Source: Mucor racemosus (lineage: Eukaryota; Mucoromycota; Mucoromycetes; Mucorales; Mucoraceae). From it: a stretch of 64,000 nucleotides of DNA. The stretch spans positions 186,001-250,000 of the forward strand of contig JAPEHQ010000015.1 in assembly GCA_027405735.1 (NCBI GenBank). Reading direction: 5' to 3'. The notes beneath the pieces were generated by a model that saw nothing but the letters and a program-made list of their open reading frames with translations, was not told the DNA's origin and did no database searches. The position numbers were made by a program, and so were the translations under genes. The stretch's first letter is position 1; every line of letters starts with the position of its first letter. Of the stretch, positions 56,291 to 64,000 are shown piece after piece.

Positions 56291-57690
56291 GTTTATTATT
56301 ATATAATTAATTGCATACCCTTTTATTGAAAATAAAGCTCTTTTTCTTTCTAAAAACATCACCATATACTATTTTTTTGTGCTAAACCAATCCCGCCCTG
56401 AATCAAACATCGGTTTGAGTTTCATGTTTGAAATCAAATGTTCTAATAACATATTACATATTACATATTATGCCATTTACCAGACTTGTTTCAAATTGAA
56501 AAGTGTTAAATTGAGGCCAATAAAGAATATTCTTTCTAAAATATTTGTAGGAATTTATAATCTGTAATAGACATCCTATTCAAGAGGATCATTTTCTCTG
56601 ATGCATTACAAGATCTTTTCGTGGAAGCTGTGGTTAATTATGAATTTGTACTAAGCTTAGTTTACTGATGCTATCCTACCACTGATAATAATAGAATCAA
56701 TCTTGATTTTTCCGGCTTTGATCTTGTAATGCTCTATGATTTGCGAACAGAAATCCCACATCGTCTTAGTCTTCAAGCCTAAATCCTTGCATCTCTTTGG
56801 TATCATTTGGGCAATGCTTTACGAAATAAATTTCCACAAAGCTTAATTCCCTTACATTAATTGGAGCACCATTTGTTTTTTTTTCAGTTAGACCTGCAAT
56901 TGGGTGTTTCCTAGATACACCGTACTTCTTTTACTGGATCTTGTCTTCCTAGAAAGAGAGCTATTATTTGAATTTAAGGGAGAAGTATAAATGCTTTTAT
57001 TTTTGAAGAGATATTTCTTTTATCTACTCGTGATTGCTCTTGTCAATAAAACCATATCGATTTGAAAAAAAAAAGAGACATACAATGAATCTCGATATTT
57101 ATTACTTTTCCAAACTTTGGCCTTCAATTGTTGATTGATTCCTGCATATGAATTATTTACCCCTTATTAAAATAATGCCTACAATAAAATAATGTTAAAA
57201 GAAAAGAGTTTGCATTCAGGATATTTATCATTTGTTATTTAATTTAAAAATAAAGCGTGCCCCAGAGAGCAGTTTATCATTTGAAAGCAAATCATATCAT
57301 ATTTCTTGATATATGCTCGAGTTCAAAGAGATTCTATACCATTTGAAAAGATTGTCACAGCAACTAACTAAAAACATATATTATGTACACTTTTGTTTTG
57401 GCATGTTAACAGCCGATCGAGTAGGATTATTTATGCATCAACATACATTTCGTATGGATAATTCGTTATTAATCAGTCTTTACATTCAAAAATCTACACA
57501 TTGAAGCCAATGGCGGTTGTATCAGATCAAACACTTCAATAGTGCGTGGTAGCAAATGTTGCCGTAGACGAGCAATAACTATGCTGCAAACTGAATTTAT
57601 AGAGTTCTTTTATAACTATACTCATTCGAAGGACTTTTAGGATATATCTTAGATACTTCTAAATAGATTTGAATTGGTTGGATTTATTTT
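56291..57690. other. Spacer with possible decayed coding sequence
   Basis: On the minus strand about 56680-56800 translates with few stops (TMWDFCSQIIEHYKIKAGKI, KIDSIIISGRIAS), and on the plus strand 57313-57504 is open. Neither matches a family I can name. They may be remnants of a lineage-specific repeated gene. Confidence 0.3.
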
Positions 57691-57699
57691 CTATCTCTC

Positions 57700-58800
57700 A
57701 AAAAGCTCCAAAACGCGTAAAATTTACTACTTTTTCCTTAAAAGTGGGTCTGACTTTTCATCATTGCTCAACTTTCTTTTTCACAAAATAATACCAAGAA
57801 AAAATTATATGTCAATAAACCTGAGATGTTCAGCTTTAATTCAAAATTAAGTATCCAAAAATATCCTATTTTTTGCTGTTGGTATTAATTTTTCAGTGCT
57901 AAGGTTTCAGATTTTTTTCGCGTATTTCACTGCTAAAGGATTGGAAATTTTGAGGCTTCATATCTCTAGAAAACATTAAGCTATACTAACACTTTTTAAT
58001 AATAAAACTTACTTGTTTTAAAGTGCTCTATAACATATTTTAATATAAAAAATTTCTGGGCACTTTTTTTTTTTTTTTTCATTTTTTTGACATTTCTATA
58101 GTAGGTTTCAAAATATTGGTTAAATTGAGCAACATTTTTTTTACATTCATCTCATTAAGCTTGTTGAGCTCTCTCAGACTTAATTTAGAGTTTTTCAAAA
58201 TGTTGATTTTTCGTGGAGATATCCTCAAAAATGTGTACAAAAAGGTACCTCCATTTCTAGAGTCCATTTTCCCCTTGTATACCCTCATCCCAAATTCTGA
58301 AACTGAAAATTTTTTTGACAAAAATCTCGTTTTCTCTACGAAAAATGCAGCTAAAAAATCTTGCAATAGGTCGATCGATAGATAATGTTTTTGCGCATCC
58401 TTTCAATTGGTTATATTTTAAATATGCTTATAAAAAGCGATGTGTATCTTCAAATAACCTTCAAAATTTCAATTGCATTTTGCGCAAAATTTAATGTAGA
58501 ATGTTTTTTTTATTTTTATTTTAATGTATGCAGAATTCAAAACTGTACAAAAGTTATTTAATACTCTAGGTCAACTTACTTTGCAGTTCACGAGCATTCA
58601 AACGATTTTGTTTTTTGAATCATTTTTCGTTCATTTCAAAAAATAAATTTTGGGACCCCGTTAGGATAGGTCTTAAGCTGTGATAAGAACTATTATTTTG
58701 GTTATCTCGACAAAAAATCAATATTTTTTGCTAAAACAAAAAATGCAGAGTAGCAATCAATTAGACCTATCTTGTGAGAACAGAAATTAAGCCCTGGATA
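57700..58800 (+). repeat. Repeat R2, copy b (uninterrupted)
   Basis: This is about 1.1 kb, matching 2870-5440 on the opposite strand once the two solo LTRs there are removed. The ORFs 58079-58366 and 58116-58385 lie on opposite strands of this repeat and are not conserved as protein. Confidence 0.75.
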
Positions 58801-59030
58801 ATGAGTTTTAAGTTTTAAAAAATAATAAACTGTTATTTACAACTGCAGAAAACAAAGAAAAAAATTCCATCCTTGTGAATATTGATCCAGTTAATCTTCA
58901 ATTATACATGATGGTAATAAATTTAAATATATCTTGCATAAAAGTTTATATTTCTATTTTTACAAATCACTGTAAGCTGAAAAAACCATCAGCAAAACAT
59001 GATATTTCTGTCCAATAAAACCACCTGTTG

Positions 59031-59579
59031 TGTCCTATATTTTTATGTTTGATAAATAATACTTAAAAGAAAAAAATAATACAATTAAACGAGAATGAGT
59101 AATGAATCAGTTCTTCAACAACTGTATAATAAAAACAAGATATCGTTTATTTATTATATATAAAAGTATGGCCTTTTATATTGATTTGACATTGAGATTC
59201 TGAGATGTAATTTAAGTCATTATTAAACCATTAGATCTGTTTGATAGTAATCTATAGATATAAATGGATCAATCATGATTCAACCGTGCTTGCAGAATTT
59301 GTGAGTTGCCTTGTTGTTTCAATACTGCGATAAATGTGCTTGTTGGATGTTGATTTGATAGCTACTTGATTGATTAACCGCTGGCTGGGATAAAATAATA
59401 TGGTGTTATAATTGAAGTCCAAGCGTTCTTGGTAATTACTGGATTAAATGTAGTACGCTAAGAGTTTCTTATATCGGATATTAAGAGTTTGTACTTCAAT
59501 ACATGTCGTAGTCAATAGATTGTAAGATGTATTCATAATGTAGAAGGTGATAACATACGGTACTTGATGGCATACAACA
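59031..59579 (-). mobile_element. LTR-like repeat, family 4 (549 bp)
   Basis: On the minus strand it starts TGTTGTATGCCATC and ends TATAGGACA (TG...CA). It has a TATAAAAGG-like promoter motif and an AATAAA-type signal inside. It is in the same orientation as the 540-bp copy at 63400-63939. No matching 5-bp duplication was found, so insertion history is unclear. Confidence 0.5.
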
Positions 59580-60190
59580 TAGTATATAGTATATGATTCA
59601 TATTTTTGCCAATGGTCATTCTTCCAAAAAAAAAGCCGAACAATATCCAGAAGCGGCCAACTAATGATATTTCCAAGCTTTAAATTTCTAGAAAAAATTG
59701 CCGGACAGCCCGGATGCGGTTGTTCAAATATTACAAGCAGCTATAAGATGTAGGTATCGAAATTTCATACAAAAATTAAGGTTCGACTGTATTGCTGCTA
59801 TTAATAATTATTCAAAGGCTTATTTTAATTAAAACATAAATACAGCCTACAACATTATTAGCCTAATAAGGGATTTAACTTGAAAAGTATAAGAAAATAC
59901 AACCGAATTCAAAAAAAGTCCATAAAATCACTACGGCCGACCTGCTGTGCTGCGCAAGACGATTTCGCTGTGCCCAGGTGGGACTGCACACTATAGCCTG
60001 AGCTGTTATGCATGCCCACTGAATATGGCTAAAAAGATAAGAGGATGCACATGGGCACAACAAAGGAAACCGCACACGAGCATAACGAAAAGCCTGTATG
60101 TGCAGAATTATAAATTCTGTCCATGTGCATGATATTAATCCCATGCGTGCATAATAATAGTAGAATTGTCCATAAGCATATCATTATCCC

Positions 60191-60917
60191 TGCAGTAAAT
60201 GACGAAGTTATTTACTAAAATAAAAAAAAATATAAAAATAAAAGCAATAGAAATACAATTATAATCAGCTAAAGTTTTTATTACAAAAGATTTCTGAAGA
60301 GTTACAATAATTGAAAAGTATGAGGGTATTTATAGTGATTTGGAGAACTTGGATACCATCAGACTTGAATGGATGTATATTTAGTAATCTTCCAGTTTTG
60401 AGTACATTGTTATTGATTTGATATTTTAAGGAGTAAATTGTGTAGAGCATTGACCATAAGGGATTGTATGTCAAGTGTGACAATATCGACCTTTTGGGAA
60501 ATGGTTGCTTTGTTTATTTCTGTTATATCTATTTTATGTAACCTTGATTTTTAAGGGGTAGTTTTTATATGCTTGAATCTTATTTATATTGATAGTGCAA
60601 CTTCGATATAGATGAGTAGTTGACTAAAGTGATATCTTTGTTTATTATCATTATTGATTTGGATAGAATTCTGTTTTGATATATATGTCATTTGTGTAAC
60701 TGATTGCGCCGTGATCAAGGGTGCTATCATCTACACGACATGTATGATTCAAAACGGGTATTTCATATTTTTAGCCTGCGTTTGTTATTGTGTTTAATTG
60801 AAGCGTTTGTTTATTATTGTTGTTCACATTTCAAGTGGCATCATATTTTATGAGCGACACTTGGAATTTAGGTTGTTTTATTTTTATCAAGCGTTTTTAG
60901 TATGTAATTCCACTGCA
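60191..60917 (+). mobile_element. Solo LTR, family 1, copy 3 (727 bp)
   Basis: It starts TGCAGTAAATGACGAAG and ends AATTCCACTGCA. The exact 5-bp duplication ATCCC lies at 60186-60190 and 60918-60922. The other R1 copies are uninterrupted here; copy D, for example, reads the complement of 'attatccctgttagtgc'. This confirms insertion into R1. Confidence 0.88.
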
Positions 60918-63278
60918 ATCCCTATTAGTGCATAATAATAAAATCTGACCATGAGCATAATGATGAGCTGATCGTATGGGCACAAACTGGTTTGTACATG
61001 AGCATCGTGCCGTTCTCAAAATTCCATTGCATTTTTTTACTGGAATTGATTTTTAAATTACATTTGCTTTTATTAATATAGGTTATAGACAATAATACAA
61101 TTCAATACTACGTTGTTGATGTTGTAGAGCAATACATGCAAGAGCCAATATATTTATAATTATCGTCATTTGTAAATATGTTTATAGCTATAGTAATGTT
61201 TACAGAACAACGGTTTTTACTCGAGCATAAACTTAAATAACACTTACTGCTTAAATTTATATGCAATGCAAGTCAAATCTAAGATTATAGATGTTACTTT
61301 ATCACACATACAGTGATATTTAAACAAACTAACCTTCTCTAAACTTACTATTTTAGTTTACGACTGTCAGCTGTAAAAAGATTTGTTTTCAAGTATAGAG
61401 TAGCTACGATCAAAACATCAAAACTATGGTTATTAGACAAAACATTAGGTTGTTCCTTTTTTTTTTTTTGCTTCTATATCATTTAAAATTTTATCACTTT
61501 TTTGAAACATTTCGTGGGTTTGCAGCCAGTTCTAGCTTTTCGTTGAGTAGATGATATAAATATCATTGCCTTCGATTTGATCTGGTAATCAAGATATACG
61601 TCCAACAATACAGTAGTAAATAATGATATTTGATCTTGAAATGGGGTTAAATTAAAATACCAATCTCTAATATAACGACTGCTACCTATATTAAAAGCAT
61701 TATTCCCTTATGCTAAAATTCGTATTCAGATACAAGAAAAGAATACCAGCTTGATAGTCTGATATACCTTAGCAAATGGTGAATATATGTTGTAAATGTA
61801 TGTAATAAAGAAAGATAAGTACGTGAGAATTGGTCAATCTTTATTAAATATAAAAACGAGATGGGGAAATCAAAATGAAGGGTGAATGTCTACTGGTATT
61901 TATATTTGATTTAAGAATTGCTTACACACCTGTTTAGAACAGTATTCTCATACTAAAATTTAGTGTCAATTCTCACTTATGCTAATGTAATTATATTCAG
62001 ATATAGATGATCAGTCTAAAGTCTTTAGTTGCTCTTGGCAACACTAATTATTAATATTCTTTACTTTCTATCTTTTATTGTAAGTCTAGATTATCAGAAC
62101 TTAGCTTATGTGATTATCAGGGTAATCATTTACAGTGTTTATATGATACATATGCTAAATATGTTAAGGCATAGTTTATTGTCATATTTAAATTACGATT
62201 TAAGGTACATTTATATATGCAAATACAACAATATATCCTTGGAATATGAAAACAAAAAGAGAGAAACAACACACGTAGAAAAGGATTTTCAAGGCTTTAC
62301 ATTATTTAGCGCATTTAAACCCCTGCTGGATTTCACATTTTAGCCAATAATGTAAAAACAGCATTACAGCGCCTGAACTATATATAAACTAAGCAAGATA
62401 GGCAATATCTGTTACTACTATAATAGAAACATAAAATTTTCTACTAGAAAACCCGTCTCTCATATCATACATTTATTAAAAATTGCAAAAACGAGCCCGT
62501 GGAGCGACACCGCAATTGAATATAGCAAGACTGAACGGCTAAGTCTCTTATACTATGGTATATCTACAGTAAGTTTCAAATAAAAAAGTATTTATTTCAA
62601 CTTTTCTTATATTTAACCATGTAAGGTCTGAAAATTCAGACTTTGTAGCGGACATTTTTGGGGCTCATTTTACCCTTACCAGCACTCATGATTTTGATCA
62701 AAAAACAGAAAAATCAAATTTTGATACCAAAATCAACGTTTAAATATACTACATTGTGAGAAAAAATTGTAGCCATGACTGATACACATTTTATAAAAAC
62801 TTAATATTGAATGTTACGTAATGAAAATTTGTACTTTTGACCCAAAAACGGTTTTTTGATTAAAGAATTTTCATGTAATATTTTACAATAAAAGTGTTTC
62901 TTATTTTTTATTGAGCAAATAGAGCGCTAAATTCTATATGTGTGTATATTTTTTGTTTTTATAATTGGTAGTATAATTAACTCTAGATTTGCAAAATCAG
63001 AAAAAAAAAAATTAAAAAATGACAAAATTGATGATCTGAACAAGAATAATTTTTAAAATTAATATTCCGCTTATAAGCCTTGTAAGTCTTAAAAATAAGA
63101 GATTTTAAAATACTGGAGAACTTTTTCAAGAATTTAGGATGCTATACCCACTTGATTCAAGCTTATTACTGTAAATTTTTATACGTGTTAATATTGTGCG
63201 GTAGTTTATTTAATGATAGTATAGTCTTACTTTATAATTATTGCGCTAGAGGTAATTTATATTGAGTTTTAGTCTTAC

Positions 63279-63399
63279 CTCCAATACTATAAGCATAAAC
63301 ATGGCCATCCCTGGAACCTATTATTGCCTTCTTTTCACTCTCTTTGTCCCAAGCCAATTTATTTAATGCGTCACCAGAACCAACTTAAGTACTTACAAT
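63279..63399 (-). pseudogene. Captured dynein intermediate-chain exon remnant (R1 copy E)
   Basis: Minus-strand translation: the same TAA, then VGSGDALNKLAWDKE, IIGSRDGHVYAYSIGG before GTAAG. The upstream part of the exon is cut off by the LTR-like repeat at 63400. Confidence 0.6.
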
Positions 63400-63939
63400 T
63401 GTCGTATATTTGCAGGTTTAATAAGTAATACTTGAAAAAGAATACAATTAAAATACAATTTGTAATAAATCAGTTCTTCAACTGTATAATAAAAACAAGA
63501 TATCGTTTATTTAGATATAAAAGTATGGCCTTTTATGTTGATTTGACGTTGAGATCCTGAGATGTAATTTGAGGCACTATTGAGCCATTAGATCAGTTTG
63601 ATAGTAATCTATAGATTGAAATGGATCAATCATAATTTAACCGTTCTTGCAGAGCTTGTGAATTGTCTTGTTTCAATGCTGCGCTAAATATGCTTGGATG
63701 TTGATCTGATAGCTACTTGATACTTGATGGATTAACCGCTGAAATAAAATAATATGGTGTTATAACTGAGATCCAAGCGTTCTTGGTAATTACTGGATTA
63801 ACCGTAGTACGCTAGGAGTTGCTTATATCCGATATCCAGACTTTGCACTTCAATACATATCGTAGTCAATAGATTGTAAGATGTATTGATACTGTTGTAG
63901 AAGAAGGCGATAACGTATGATACTAGGTGGCATACAACA
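63400..63939 (-). mobile_element. LTR-like repeat, family 4 (540 bp), inserted in the dynein remnant
   Basis: On the minus strand it starts TGTTGTATGCCACC and ends ATATACGACA. Beyond 63940 a short block 'atctacagtagta' again matches the dynein remnant of other copies. This suggests insertion with loss of about 50 bp rather than clean duplication. Confidence 0.5.
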
Positions 63940-64000
63940 CGTTTTATCTACAGTAGTAGGATGTTGGCTTCCAACATATTTCAGTTAAATTGAACAGATA

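Larger units (their letters stand above)
59031..63399 (-). repeat. Repeat R1, copy E
   Basis: On the minus strand this matches copy C from the dynein remnant through the motif-rich block and the downstream segment (25490-26357 equivalent). It is interrupted by the solo LTR at 60191-60917. The ORF 62029-62343 inside lacks any conserved pattern. Confidence 0.8.

Noticed and set aside
1..64000. CRISPR array, bacterial operon or phage content
   Set aside because: No direct-repeat/spacer pattern; the genes are eukaryotic and spliced.

Overview
The window is nuclear DNA from an early-diverging filamentous fungus, most likely Mucoromycota. The DNA is very AT-rich. Genes carry many 50-65 bp GT-AG introns with CTAAY-type branch sites, and the proteins are plainly eukaryotic (MLH1, calmodulin, cytosolic ribosomal proteins, nuclear-encoded respiratory subunits). 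No genus can be named from sequence alone. Several exon joins below were rebuilt by hand from splice sites and reading-frame continuity. Every spliced model given as a gene sums to a multiple of three.

Layout. 1-5.45 kb: repeats (the end of repeat R1, a copy of repeat R2 split by two solo LTRs). 5.88-15.5 kb: gene cluster with COX6A and NDUFB7 (divergent, sharing a 257 bp promoter region), a 1805-aa HSP90-type ATPase-fold protein with a C-terminal HExxH motif, a WW-domain protein and a bacterial-looking methyltransferase. 15.5-28.7 kb: a gene-poor repeat block with a broken resolvase-like gene, two adjacent R1 copies, a tRNA-derived SINE, two further solo-LTR families and small inverted-repeat elements. 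28.8-42.4 kb: allantoicase, a CorA/Mnr2-type Mg transporter, a coiled-coil protein that may be CENP-Q-like, MLH1, ornithine aminotransferase and a calmodulin. 42.4-47.8 kb: repeats (R1 copy D). 47.8-49.8 kb: divergent ribosomal-protein genes RPS1 (eS1) and RPS30 (eS30). 51.7-53.0 kb: a complete but dead Tc1/mariner element. 54.8-56.3 kb: an F-box gene. 57.7-64 kb: R2, then R1 copy E carrying another solo LTR and LTR-like repeats.

The genes are mostly housekeeping: oxidative phosphorylation (COX6A, NDUFB7), translation (RPS1, RPS30), nitrogen and arginine metabolism (allantoicase, ornithine aminotransferase), mismatch repair (MLH1), and Mg and Ca physiology. The most unusual content is in the repeats. 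R1 occurs five times, each copy carrying a decayed piece of a dynein intermediate-chain gene. Comparing R1 and R2 copies exposes 'empty sites' that define three solo-LTR families with exact 5-bp target duplications and one SINE with a 14-bp duplication.
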